DNA of 64,000 nt, taken from positions 4,464,522 through 4,528,521 of the forward strand of contig CM042176.1 in NCBI GenBank assembly GCA_023376005.1, read 5' to 3'. Of the stretch, positions 43,251 through 51,729 are shown piece after piece (the first letter of the stretch is position 1; each line of letters opens with the position of its first letter). The position numbers and the translations under genes were made by a program. The DNA is from Doryteuthis pealeii (lineage: Eukaryota > Mollusca > Cephalopoda > Myopsida > Loliginidae). The notes below the pieces were generated by a model, which ran no database searches, was not told the DNA's origin, and worked only from the letters and a program-made list of their open reading frames with translations.

Positions 43251-44200
43251 TTACATAAATGCGGTTGCATAAGATTATTGTCAATCTCCTGTATTTCTAA
43301 AGGGATGGCCTTTTCATATCAACTTTCCATGGAAGATAACAGATAGCCCGCGAATATGTTAAGTCACGTGGGATGTCCTCAGTTTCAGTTGACGTCAGGC
43401 AGTGAAGATGTCCTGCCTTAACTGGAACTCAGCATACGCGCGCTATGTGAGTCAGATGTTAGTTACATTAAATGTTTAGTTAAGGATAAAAGTTTAAGAA
43501 AAATAACATCTTGTGATTAATGGATGTCTTGGTAACGTAGAAGGAGAAATGATTAAGTGGATAGAAGATGAACAGAAGAAGAAAAAGAAGTAAGTAATGG
43601 TATACAACATAAGTACTGCTAGTTTGACACCTTTAAATACAACTACTTGTTTTAAACTTTAATAAAACCTCTACGTTCTGTATTTTTAATAATGACATCT
43701 TACAATCAGTATATAATATGGGTTTAGCTCAGTCGGTAGAGCGTTCGGCTAGAAACCACAAGGTTCACAGTTCGATACCGGTCCTCGCCAACTCAGCGTA
43801 TGAGTAGCACAGGATCTGTGCGGTAAAGTAAGGAGCTGATGGTAGGTGTGGCGCCCACCTCAGACGCCAAAAAACTTCTCCTTGGTCTAGCGCTAGTGAA
43901 AAGGGGATAGACTCCCTCGTTGATTGGCTGATACCGACTTTAGGTCGCCCCGACGACTTTACTTTTACTTTTATATGCCTTGTATTTGTCTCTAAAAACT
44001 AATGACAACCTCGGCATAATCAGAGAACTTCACTAGAACAGTCAACAACAGACTAGAAAAAGAAATAAAAGAAATACAGCAAGTAGAATACCGGCCCATC
44101 TATACACAAGAAACAGAAGACAGAAGAAATATCTGCCTTGAAGACACCTACCCAGAAAATGAGTAGAAGATTGTATATGGGAGATATAACCACGGATATC
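43251..44200 (+). repeat. Duplicated 620-bp unit, copy 1 (split by SINE insertion)
   Basis: Two halves, 43251-43612 and 43989-44200, are contiguous in copy 2 (44265-44880). Landmarks are TGCGGTTGCATAAGATTATT, CTTTCCATGGAAGAT, AAGTCACGTGGGA, CTGCCTTAACTGGAACTCA, TGACAACCTCGGCATAA and GTAGAATACCGGCC. Contains CACGTG (43365-43370) and TGACGTCA (43390-43397). No coding frame. Possibly a tandemly duplicated mobile element or LTR-like unit. Confidence 0.75.
43722..43980 (+). mobile_element. SINE-A, full length
   Basis: TTTAGCTCAGTCGGTAGAGC, GTTCGATACCGGTCC, GCGTATGAGTAGCACAGG, CTCCTTGGTCTAGCGCTAGT, GGGGATAGACTCCCTCG and the tail CGACGACTTTACTTTTAC. A and B boxes are intact. It lies inside the 43613-43988 insertion that splits copy 1 of the duplicated unit, so it inserted after the duplication or into one copy only. 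Confidence 0.9.
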
Positions 44201-44264
44201 TCCTATGACGAATTTTTCTCATCGCATAACAGAAGAAATAGACTATTAAACTAATTGTTACATA

Positions 44265-44880
44265 ATCTATGCGGTTGCATAAGATTATTGTCAACCGCCT
44301 GTCTTTCTAAAGGGATGACCCTTTTCATATCACGGGTGGGACTTTCCATGGAAGATTACAGAAAGCCCGCGAAATGGTGAAGTCACGTGGGACCAGTTTG
44401 GACGTCGGGCAGAGATGTACTGCCTTAACTGGAACTCACTGCATACGCGCGCTATGTTAGTAAGATGTTTAGTTACATGAAATGTTTAGTTAAGTAAATA
44501 AAAGCTTAAGAAAATAACATGGTTTTGTGGTTGGTGAATGTTTTGGTAACAAGACTGATGAAGAAGAAGAAATGAGTTAAGTGCGACCGACCACCGAGAC
44601 GAAGTCCAGACGCTAGAAGAAAACGTAAGATAGAAAAGACGTCAGATGAAGAATAGAAGTAAGTAAACAAAGAGGTATGTAACATAATGACAACCTTGGC
44701 ATAAACAGAGGACCTTACCAGACCAGTCAACAAAAGAATCGGACCGATAGAAGAAATACTGGAAGTAGAATACCGGCCAAGCTATACACAAGAAACAGAA
44801 TATAGAATAGATAGCAACCATTGACAGCTACGTAAGTAGAAGATTAGATTTGAGGGCACAACCACGGGTGTATAGCTACG
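44265..44880 (+). repeat. Duplicated 620-bp unit, copy 2 (uninterrupted)
   Basis: Same order as copy 1. Carries GGGACTTTCC (44338-44347), identical in sequence to a canonical NF-kappaB site, and CACGTG (44384-44389). Copy 1 lacks the kappaB-like site because of a short deletion. Confidence 0.75.
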
Positions 44881-45033
44881 TTCTCATTTTTATTTATTTC
44901 TTTATCATTTTATTTATTTATTTATTTATTGATAAATAATAGACTCCCTCTAACAACCCGTCCGTAATATGATTAATTATTGCTGGTAAAAATTATCTAA
45001 AAATCTATCAAAAATTATCTGACAAATACTATT
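44881..45033. other. AT-rich with (TTTA)n
   Basis: TTTATTTATTTATTTA run near 44890-44930; otherwise unremarkable. Confidence 0.6.
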
Positions 45034-45660
45034 GTATCACGTCGGGGTCACCAGTTGTAAGAATTAAAGTTCCACTGAGAAACAAAGCCTTCAAAAAACC
45101 GCGTTCATGAAGTCGGCGTCAACACTTGTAAATCCCGAGTACTTTTACGACCATTTTTGTGGTCGACTTCGGCCAAGAAGATTGCATGTCCGCATCACGT
45201 CGGGGTCACCAGTTGTATGGTTCAAAGTTGATAATTGAATAACAGCTCCGACACGTTGCGAGACAAAACATTTAATATATACAACAGCACATGGAAACGA
45301 TAAGATACATAATGTACAGGAGAATAGAACGTAAATACGTATACAATATTTAGGTATAAACAAGATACCCAAATGTACCTAACATATAAATGTTACAGAC
45401 ATGGAACTAAAGGATAGTCCATGCTGTATAAAGGACTTACAGTATGTAAGGGGGGGATAAAAGCCCCATCGAGAAGGGGGTAGATAGACTCTAGCCCATA
45501 GCTGTTCGTTGAGAAAAGTCCAGCTAAAAAGAGGAAGCAGCGTTTTTGAATTAACGCGCTTAACTACCAGAGGTCCCCCTAGTGGGAACAAACAGCAACG
45601 CAGCGAGAAGATAACTCTTCTGGCAAAAGGAAGATAATCCCCTACAAATCATCAGCTCCT
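45034..45660 (-). mobile_element. LTR retrotransposon fragment with tRNA-Trp primer sites
   Basis: On the minus strand an LTR of about 445 bp (45660 to 45212) begins GTAGGGGATTATCTTCC and has GGGGGACCTCTGGTAGTTAA, ACCCCCTTCTCGATGGGG and CGTGTCGGAGCTGTTATTCA. It ends ACCATACAAC and is followed at once by TGGTGACCCCGACGTGAT (45210-45193), complementary to the 3' end of animal tRNA-Trp including CCA. After about 140 bp of leader a second LTR end (TTCTTACAAC) and an identical primer site occur (45053-45035). No gag or pol remains. Family inferred as Ty3-like; other LTR classes are possible. Confidence 0.8.
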
Positions 45661-45775
45661 TACTTTACCGCACAGATCCCTGTGCTACTCATACGTTGAG
45701 TTTGCAAGGGCCGGTATCGAACCTAGAACCTTGTGATTCCTAGACAAACTCTCTACCTAAACTTAGATAATATAT
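45655..45775 (-). mobile_element. SINE-A head fragment
   Basis: ATCAGCTCCTTACTTTACCG, GGGCCGGTATCGAACC and CCTTGTGATTCCTAGACAAA. The A-box end is degenerate. Confidence 0.7.
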
Positions 45776-46095
45776 TTTTTTTATAATAACCATCTAACAA
45801 TCCGTACGTAATATGGTTAAGTATTGCTCGTAACAGCCATTCCTTATCTAAAAATTATCTAAAAAATGATCTCTCATATTGAAGTAATGTTTTTAGTCTA
45901 CTTTATTCCGATCAATTATTCAATGTTATTATCAATCGAAATGCATTTAAATGTAACGTCAACAGTTTGCTGAGAAGAAACAGACGTCTTTTACTTTTCT
46001 CATAAAATGGAGTTAAATGTAGCGTGAAATTTGCAATTAGGGATGGAAAAATAAAAAAAATAGGGCGAACAGTTGTTGCTTAAACGAGATTTCTA
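45776..46095. other. AT-rich, no gene
   Basis: Starts with CATCTAACAATCCGTACGTA, which echoes CCTCTAACAACCCGTCCGTA at 44945, so the flank of the LTR fragment is itself duplicated (45780-45870 and 44945-45030). Confidence 0.5.
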
Positions 46096-46097
46096 AT

Positions 46098-46348
46098 TGA
46101 AGTTAGCTCAGTCGGTAGAGCGTTTGGCTAGAAACCACAAGGTTCATAGTTCGATACCAACCCTCGCCAACTCAGTGTATGAGTAGCGCAGGGGTCTGTG
46201 CGGTAAAATAAGGAGCTGACGGTAGGTGTGGCGCTACACCTCAGACGCAAAAATAATCTCCTTGGTCTAGTGCTATTGAAAAAGGGATAGACTCCCTCGC
46301 TGTCTGGCTGATTCCTATATTAGGCCTCCCCGACCATTTCACTTAAAT
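46098..46348 (+). mobile_element. SINE-A, full length
   Basis: TTAGCTCAGTCGGTAGAGCG, GTTCGATACCAACCC, CAGTGTATGAGTAGCGCAGG, TCTCCTTGGTCTAGTGC and GGGATAGACTCCCTCGCTGT. Ends CCGACCATTTCACTTA. Confidence 0.9.
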
Positions 46349-46349
46349 A

Positions 46350-46695
46350 TTTACCAAACCCTCCGCACGAGTAGAATGTGACACAATGTCAATTTTTTCA
46401 GGCGGAGTTTAACAGGTTTTAATTCAGAGTTTTCCTTCTCCTAGAGTGGTTACCTAACCAAAGTTAAAAAAGCATAGTCTGTCCTGCTATTTACCCATAG
46501 CTGGAGGGAGAGTAGGATTCATACCTTTCCCAAGGGTATTAGCGCTATGTGAACTGTAACTTCGTCTAGGATTTGAACTCGGGATGTATAACTTTCTCAT
46601 TAGGACTAAGTGAAATCTAGGCAGCCTCGTCAAGGATTTGAACTCGGGTCGACGAGTCCATTTCCTACGACTTTAACCATTACATCACGCGCCTC
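46350..46695 (-). mobile_element. SINE-B with duplicated head
   Basis: Tail CCCTCCGCACGAGTAGAATG, body CAGAGTTTTCCTTCTCCTAG and TACCCATAGCTGGAGGGAG. The segment with TCTAGGATTTGAACTCGGG is followed by a second CAAGGATTTGAACTCGGGTC, so the B-box region is present twice (about 85-bp internal duplication). Confidence 0.82.
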
Positions 46696-46721
46696 AAAAT
46701 ACTACAAATAAACAACTACAT

Positions 46722-46965
46722 GTTTACCCAACCCCTCCGCATGAGTAGGATGTGACACAAGGTCAATTATTTAGGCGGAGTTCAACAGGTTTGAATTCAG
46801 AGTTTTCCTTCTCCTAGACTGGTTACTTAACCAAGGTTAAAAAGCCTAGTCTGTCCTGCTATTTACCCATAGCTGGAGGGAGAGCAGTTGAATACATACA
46901 CTTCTCAAAGCCCCAAATGAAATGTAGGCAGCCTCGTCGAGAATTTGAACTCAAGTACCACGTTT
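46722..46965 (-). mobile_element. SINE-B
   Basis: CCCCTCCGCATGAGTAGGAT, GAGTTTTCCTTCTCCTAGAC, CCATAGCTGGAGGGAGAGCA and GAGAATTTGAACTCAAGTAC. Head ends at ACGTTTCC without the A box. Confidence 0.82.
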
Positions 46966-46994
46966 CCTGAAAATAAAACACGGCTTATATTGGG

Positions 46995-47277
46995 TTGGAA
47001 ACGCGTGGTGTAATGGTTAAAGTCATGGGAAATGGACTTGTCGTCCCGAGTTGAAATTCTGAACGTGGAAATTGCATTTTCACTTAGCGTTAATACCCTT
47101 GGGAAAGGTATGAATCCTACTCTCCCTCCAGCTATAGGTAAATAGTAGGACAGACTGAGCTCTTTAACCTTGGTTTGGCAACTGGTCTAGGAGAAGGTAA
47201 ACTCTGAATTCAAACCTGTTAAACTCCGCCTAAAAAAATTGACCTTGTGTCACATCAAGCTCGTGCGGAGGAGTTGG

Positions 47278-47280
<3 letters not shown>
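46995..47280 (+). mobile_element. SINE-B, full length
   Basis: CGCGTGGTGTAATGGTTAAA, CCCGAGTTGAAATTCTGAAC, ACCCTTGGGAAAGGTATGAA, CCAGCTATAGGTAAATAGTA and GTGCGGAGGAGTTGGTGAAT into TATATA. It faces the two preceding minus-strand copies head to head. Confidence 0.88.
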
Positions 47281-47329
<49 letters not shown>

Positions 47330-47330
47330 A
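47281..47330. repeat. (TA)n
   Basis: SINE-B 3' microsatellite. Confidence 0.95.
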
Positions 47331-47561
47331 TATGAGGAGTCAAGGGTTTGAATAAATCCGACAAAATGTGATTGAGAATAGAGGAAAGTGTAGATATAAC
47401 AACACAGACAGTTAAATTCAGTTGATATTTATTTCGCCTCATTATTGGATGGAGCTTCTTCAGGGCTTTATTATAATATAAAGTTCTGAAGAAGCTTCAT
47501 CCAATAATGAGGCGAAATATCAATTGAATTTATGCTGCCTGTGTTGTTATATCCACACTTA

Positions 47562-47570
<9 letters not shown>
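47331..47570. mobile_element. Foldback with CTGAAGA...GAAA hairpins
   Basis: Arms 47390-47475 and 47478-47555 (TAACAACACAGACAG..., TTGATATTTATTTCGCCTCA, TTATTGGATGGAGCTTCTTC against the inverse). Plus strand: CTGAAGA (47486-47492), GCTTC/GAGGC stem, GAAA (47514-47517). The outer left part (AATAAATCCGACAAAATGTG) resembles 51670-51695 inverted. Stems I and III are not clear. Confidence 0.7.
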
Positions 47571-47623
<53 letters not shown>

Positions 47624-47650
47624 CAATAAAGGAAGGAAGAACTCAATACA

Positions 47651-47722
47651 GTAATCTCATAATAAATTTATTTCGACGAAAATTGGCTCCCCAAATTTTC
47701 GTCTCATCAGATGGGTACCCAT
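47651..47722 (-). ncRNA. Hammerhead ribozyme, type I, left half
   Basis: On the minus strand: CCCAT, CTGATGA (47710-47704), a perfect 10-bp stem II GACGAAAATT/AATTTTCGTC with a 9-base loop, GAAA (47674-47671), ATAAATTTAT, T, then ATGAG as stem I 3' strand (one mismatch). Predicted cleavage between 47661 and 47660. The compact stem II makes this the best folded of the two. Confidence 0.85.
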
Positions 47723-47814
47723 CTGATGAGACGAACATTTGGGGAGCCGGTTTAAATCAACTTAGATTTATATGGGCCCCAATTTTCGTCGAAATAAATT
47801 TATTATGGGATTAC
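47718..47814 (+). ncRNA. Hammerhead ribozyme, type I, right half
   Basis: Stem I 5' strand CCCAT (47718-47722), CTGATGA (47723-47729), stem II GACGAA with TTCGTC (47730-47735, 47785-47790) extended by TTGGGG/CCCCAA, GAAA (47791-47794). ATAAATTTAT forms a tiny stem III, then T and the stem I 3' strand ATGGG (47805-47809). Predicted self-cleavage between 47804 and 47805 (ATT triplet). All conserved core bases are present. Activity is inferred. Confidence 0.8.
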
Positions 47815-47929
47815 TGTATTGAGTTCTTCCTTCCTTTATTGATAAATATTGCTCTGTATATAATCTAAAAGGTTATTTTACATTGAGCTCTCTTTAGTGA
47901 TTTAAAGAAAATTTCTAGGGAGACTATGT

Positions 47930-48030
47930 GCTTAATTAAAGTCATACCTGATTTGTTAATTAATTATAATTAAATGAATTAGGCGTGCATATCGGTTTAA
48001 ATGTAAAGCGTAAACAACTCGAGAAAAAGT
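47930..48030 (+). mobile_element. SINE-D tail fragment
   Basis: TTGTTAATTAATTATAATTA, GGCGTGCATATCGGTTTAAA, GTAAAGCG and GAGAAAAAGTC match 33600-33700 directly. Confidence 0.65.
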
Positions 48031-48042
48031 CAATCTCCGCAC

Positions 48043-48369
48043 GTGATTCGTGAATATTTATTGTGTCGTTTTTTCAACAAAGAGGGAATCTCAAAGCGTC
48101 AGTGTCAGGTTTATTGCCCGGTCTCTGGGGCGTTCCAAAAGGCGGATGCCGATGGGATTCATGGCCTGTTTGCTCTGACCACGGCATGGGCTGCTGTTTG
48201 TGCGTGGCTCACCAGGTTTAAGAGACCTTGTGCTAATCCGGCCTGGTGGAAGGTCAGTGTGGGGCTCACGCCATACCTGAAAGGTGGATACTGTAAGCGT
48301 AATCTGGACCTTGCAAACAAGATACCCTGTTTTCCCGAAAATAAAACCTACCTGCAAAATAAGACCTAA
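48043..48369 (+). other. GC-rich segment with 108-codon open frame
   Basis: From 48100 to 48300 the composition rises sharply. The frame (MIREYLLCRFFNKEG..., ALTTAWAAVCAWLTRF, NPAWWKVSVGLTPYL) has no domain I recognise, and its end runs into the repeat at 48335. A short stretch (GGTTTATTGCCC, then GGATGCCGATGGG) resembles the GC-rich dimer at 36016-36584. Most likely a repeat fragment rather than a gene. Confidence 0.35.
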
Positions 48370-48425
48370 CGTGGTTTTTCAGCATAATTTTAATATAAGG
48401 CCTCCCCTTAAAATAAGCACTAGTT
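48335..48425. repeat. Dispersed TTTTCCCGAAAATAA repeat
   Basis: CCCTGTTTTCCCGAAAATAA followed by CTACCTGCAAAATAAGACC and CCCTTAAAATAAGCACTAG: a string of 'AAAATAAGMCCTA' phrases like a widespread short element of animal genomes. An echo, GAAAATAAAACACGG, lies at 46968. Confidence 0.5.
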
Positions 48426-48445
48426 GAGTGCTACAGATATTATAT

Positions 48446-48550
48446 TAACAAGTGTTCCTTAATTGAACTTAAAGATGAAACCGTCCAAATCATCCAAGAT
48501 GAAATGCAAAAATTCAAATCCTGATTGTCTGGTGTTGCTTATCCCCCGAA
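48446..48550 (+). repeat. 105-bp direct repeat, copy 1
   Basis: AACAAGTGTTCCTTAATT, ATGAAACCGTCCAAATCATC, CAAATCCTGATTGTCTGGTG; near-identical to 49441-49548. The pair brackets SINE-A 48755-49008 and about 430 bp of other sequence. Confidence 0.8.
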
Positions 48551-48754
48551 TCCTTATTTCTTATGAGTGCCGTCACCTCTGCTAAATAATGAATCAGTAA
48601 AGTAAGATAGAGAGATGGAATGAGCGCGCGGAAGCGATAAAGCTAATCTGTTTCAATCGGACATAATGAAAAGATGAAAAGAAGGAAAGAAAGGGGGAAA
48701 GGGAGTTACATCAAGATTATTATACTTACATATTGAACAATTTAGCAATAGCGC

Positions 48755-49008
48755 TTAAGTAAGTAAAGTTGTCGGGATGGCCTAAAGTCGGTATCAGCCA
48801 GACAGCAAGGGAGTCTATCACCTTTTCACTTGCGCTGGTCCATGGAGATTGTTTGGGCATCTGAGGCAGAGCGCCACTCCTACCATCAGCTCCTCACTTT
48901 ACCGCAAATATCCATGTGCTAACCATACGCTGAGTTGGCGAGGGCCGGAATCGAACCAGGAAACTTGCGCTTCCCAGCCGGACACTCTACCGACTGAGCT
49001 AATCAAAA
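48755..49008 (-). mobile_element. SINE-A, full length
   Basis: Tail AAGTAAAGTTGTCGGGATGG, body CAGACAGCAAGGGAGTCTAT, then GGGCCGGAATCGAACCAGG and CTCTACCGACTGAGCTAAT, with both Pol III boxes readable on the minus strand. Confidence 0.88.
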
Positions 49009-49440
49009 GTTATAATAATTAAATTATCATCGTACTGTGTTATATCCACAGGTCCTGCTCGTTCTTATTAATCCGGTATATTAAAAAAAAATGTCCTATT
49101 TCTGTTACTTTAAATTAACTGCTTATTTTTCAACATCAGAGTAGGGTTGGGTTTTGTGGGTGAGGTGGGGGGATTATCCCGCCCCCACCCCCTGGGGCAT
49201 TTGTTTTATTTATTGACTGAGTTATTTTTCAGTTTTAGACATAATCAACAAAGTGTCGGATCTTGCCGGGCCCGGGGGTACATTTTAATATAGCATTCCA
49301 ACCCACAGTTAAATGCAACATAATTAACTTTTTTATACATCGAAACACACGGGTTGCGTAAGATCTTCATTCATCTACGACGTTTGTAGCTGGTCACGCT
49401 ATCTTGATTTAGTTTCTAATGGATAGAGGTCACAAGGTGA
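49009..49440. other. No recognised feature
   Basis: Contains GTGGGGGGATTATCCCGCC, a short hairpin near 49165-49185, and nothing else I can name. Confidence 0.35.
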
Positions 49441-49548
49441 AATTAACAAGTGTTCCTTAATTTCACTTAAAAATGAAACCGTCCAAATAATCCAAGATGA
49501 AATGCAAAAATGCAAATCCTGATTGTCTGGTGTTGCTTATCCTCCGTG
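49441..49548 (+). repeat. 105-bp direct repeat, copy 2
   Basis: See 48446-48550. Lies immediately upstream of the satellite array. Confidence 0.8.
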
Positions 49549-49549
49549 A

Positions 49550-50990
49550 ATGATTCCCGACGAATATGTCTTACTTTCATCTTAATCCCACTCGCCTTTC
49601 ATCTTTTCTGGCCTGGGTCTTCAGCCTAACGTAGTGAGTAAATCAGAAAGAAAGAAAGAAATCGCCCCGAGCGAGACTCTAAATCACACCACTTTTAGGG
49701 TTTGGTTTGTTGTATTTTACGGCATGTCAACTCTTGTTGGGTTACTTTATGCACAAGACGTTTAATTTCTACTCGCCTTTCATCTCTTCTGGTCCGGGTC
49801 TTCAGCTTACGGTATTAAAAGAAACAGTGAGGATCAAAGAAATAAAGAAAGAAATCGCCCCGAGCGAGACTCTAAATCACACCACTTTTAGGGTTTGGTT
49901 TGTTGTATTTTACGGCATGTCAACTCTTGTTGGGTTACTTTAGGCACAAGACGTTTAATTTCTAATCGCCTTTCATCTCTTCTGGTCTGGGTCTTCAGCC
50001 TAAGGTAGTGAGTAAATCAGAAAGAAAGAAAGAAATCGCCCCGAGCGAGACTCTAAATAACACCACTTTTAGGGTTTGGTTTGTTGTATTTTACGGCATG
50101 TCAACTCTTGTCGGGTTACTTTATGCACAAGACGTTTAATTTCTATTTGCCTTTCATCTCTTCTGGCCTAGGTCTTCAGCCTAAGGTAGTGAGTAAATCA
50201 GAAAGAAAGAAAGAAATCGCCCCGAGCGAGACTCTAAATCACACCACTTTTAGGGTTTGGTTTGTTGTATTTTACGGCATGTCAACTCTTGTTGGGTTAC
50301 TTTATGCACAAACGTTTAATTTCTACTCGCCTTTCATCTTTTCTGGCCCGGGTCCTCAGCCTAACGTAGTGAGTAAATCAGAAAGAAAGAAAGAAATCGC
50401 CCCGAGCGAGGCTCTAAATCACACCACTTTTAGGGTTTGGTTTGTTGTATTTTACGGCATGTCAACTCTTGTTGGGTTACTTTATGCACAAGACGTTTAA
50501 TTTCTACTCGCCTTTCATCTCTTCTGGTCTGGGTCTTCAGCCTAAGGTAGTGAGTAAATCAGAAAGAAAGAAAGAAATCGCCCTGAGCGAGACTCTAAAT
50601 AACACCACTTTTAGGGTTTGGTTTGTTGTATTTTACGGCATGTCAACTCTTGTCGGGTTACTTTATGCACAAGACGTTTAATTTCTATTTGCCTTTCATC
50701 TCTTCTGGCCTAGGTCTTCAGCCTAAGGTAGTGAGTAAATCAGAAAGAAAGAAAGAAATCGCCCCGAACGAGACTCTAAATCACACCACTTTTAGGGTTT
50801 GGTTTGTTGTATTTTACGGCATGTCAACTCTTGTTGGGTTACTTTATGCACAAGACGTTTAATTTCTACTCGCCTTTCATCTCTTCTGGTCCGGGTCTTC
50901 AGCCTACGGTATTAAAAGAAGCGGTGAGGATCAAAGAAATAAGAAAGAAATCGCCCGAGCGAGACTCTAAATCACGCCCTTTTTTTTTAT
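49550..50990 (+). repeat. 181-bp satellite with ordered unit variants
   Basis: TTTAGGGTTTGG occurs at 49694, 49887, 50068, 50249, 50429, 50610 and 50791, giving spacings of 193, 181, 181, 180, 181 and 181. Each unit has TATTTTACGGCATGTCAACT, TACTTTATGCACAAGACGTT, CTTTCATCTCTTCTGG, (GAAA)n and CGCCCCGAGCGAGACTCTAA. Diagnostic bases give the unit order D A B C D B C A (B-C pairs 542 bp apart). The frames of 76-139 codons arise because 181 is not a multiple of three and one unit has a 1-bp deletion; they are not genes. Confidence 0.92.
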
Positions 50991-51400
50991 CTCGCGAAGC
51001 CCGTGTATGTGCAGTAATTGCTCCCACCGATTGAAGCTATGACTGTAAATGATACCTCTTTTGTGGTTTGGTTTATTTTGTTGTATTTTACGGCATGTCA
51101 ACTCTTGTTGGGTTATTTTATGACCAAGACGTTTAATGCCACTCGCCCTTCATCTCTTCTTGCCTGGGTCTTCAGCCTACGGTAGTGAGTAAATCAGAAA
51201 TAAAAAAAGAAATCGCCTCGAGCGGTACTCTAAATCACACCGCTTTTATCTCGCGAAGCCCGTATATGTGTAGCAACTGCTCTGCCGATTGAAGCTATGA
51301 ATCTAAATCACACCTACTTTTATGGTTTGCTTTGTTGTATTTTACGGCATGTCAGGGTTATGTTTTGCCCAAGACGTTTTGTTCGGCATGCTTGATCGGT
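50991..51400 (+). repeat. Diverged satellite units with spacer
   Basis: Two degenerate units (TATTTTACGGCATGTCA at about 51083 and 51338), separated by ATCTCGCGAAGCCCGT and GATTGAAGCTATGA, each of which occurs twice (50990-51040 and 51245-51300). A second, longer (about 255 bp) repeat register. Confidence 0.75.
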
Positions 51401-51729
51401 ATTCAAAGTTTTTTTAAAAACTCAATTTGGGGACAGAAGGAAATGGGTCATTTTGTAGTGGTAAGAAAATGGATTTAGGTCATCTTTGATGCTGTGATAT
51501 GTGAGGAAATATAGGGACAACGAGGATTGTGGGCCATTTTATGAGTACTTGGTTTGTGTGTGTGTGTGTATGTGTGTCTGTGTGTGTATGTGTGTGTGTG
51601 TGTGGTGGAGATGTATCCTAGACACTTTTGTCTGAGTTTTGTTCTTTTGTTCCTCACATCTCCACTACATTCTGTCGGATTCATTCAAATCCTCTTTCCA
51701 CACACACACACACACACATACATATATAT
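51401..51729. repeat. (GT)n and (CA)n flanking foldback-like sequence
   Basis: GT run 51556-51606, then TTTTGTCTGAGTTTTGTTC and CTACATTCTGTCGGATTCAT (similar to the inverse of 47350-47390), then a CA run 51700-51718. No gene. Confidence 0.65.

Larger units (their letters stand above)
47621..47844. mobile_element. 224-bp foldback of two outward-facing hammerhead ribozymes
   Basis: Left end TATCAATAAAGGAAGGAAGA and the right end its perfect inverse; the first 66 bases of each arm differ at one base. The centre is the palindrome ATGGGTACCCAT (47711-47722). Flanked by TA runs. No protein. The form fits the hammerhead-bearing terminal repeats known from Penelope-like elements or the small non-autonomous retrozymes, but the head-to-head arrangement is unusual. 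Confidence 0.85.

Noticed and set aside
43722..43980. Functional tRNA genes at the SINE heads
   Set aside because: Only A and B boxes and the general order are kept; anticodon and acceptor stems do not form a cloverleaf and each is followed by the same SINE body.
50081..50500. 139-codon frame as a repeat protein
   Set aside because: Arises from a 1-bp deletion in one 181-bp satellite unit; frame is lost between units everywhere else.
49550..50990. CRISPR array
   Set aside because: Repeats are contiguous 181-bp units without unique spacers, in an evidently eukaryotic context.
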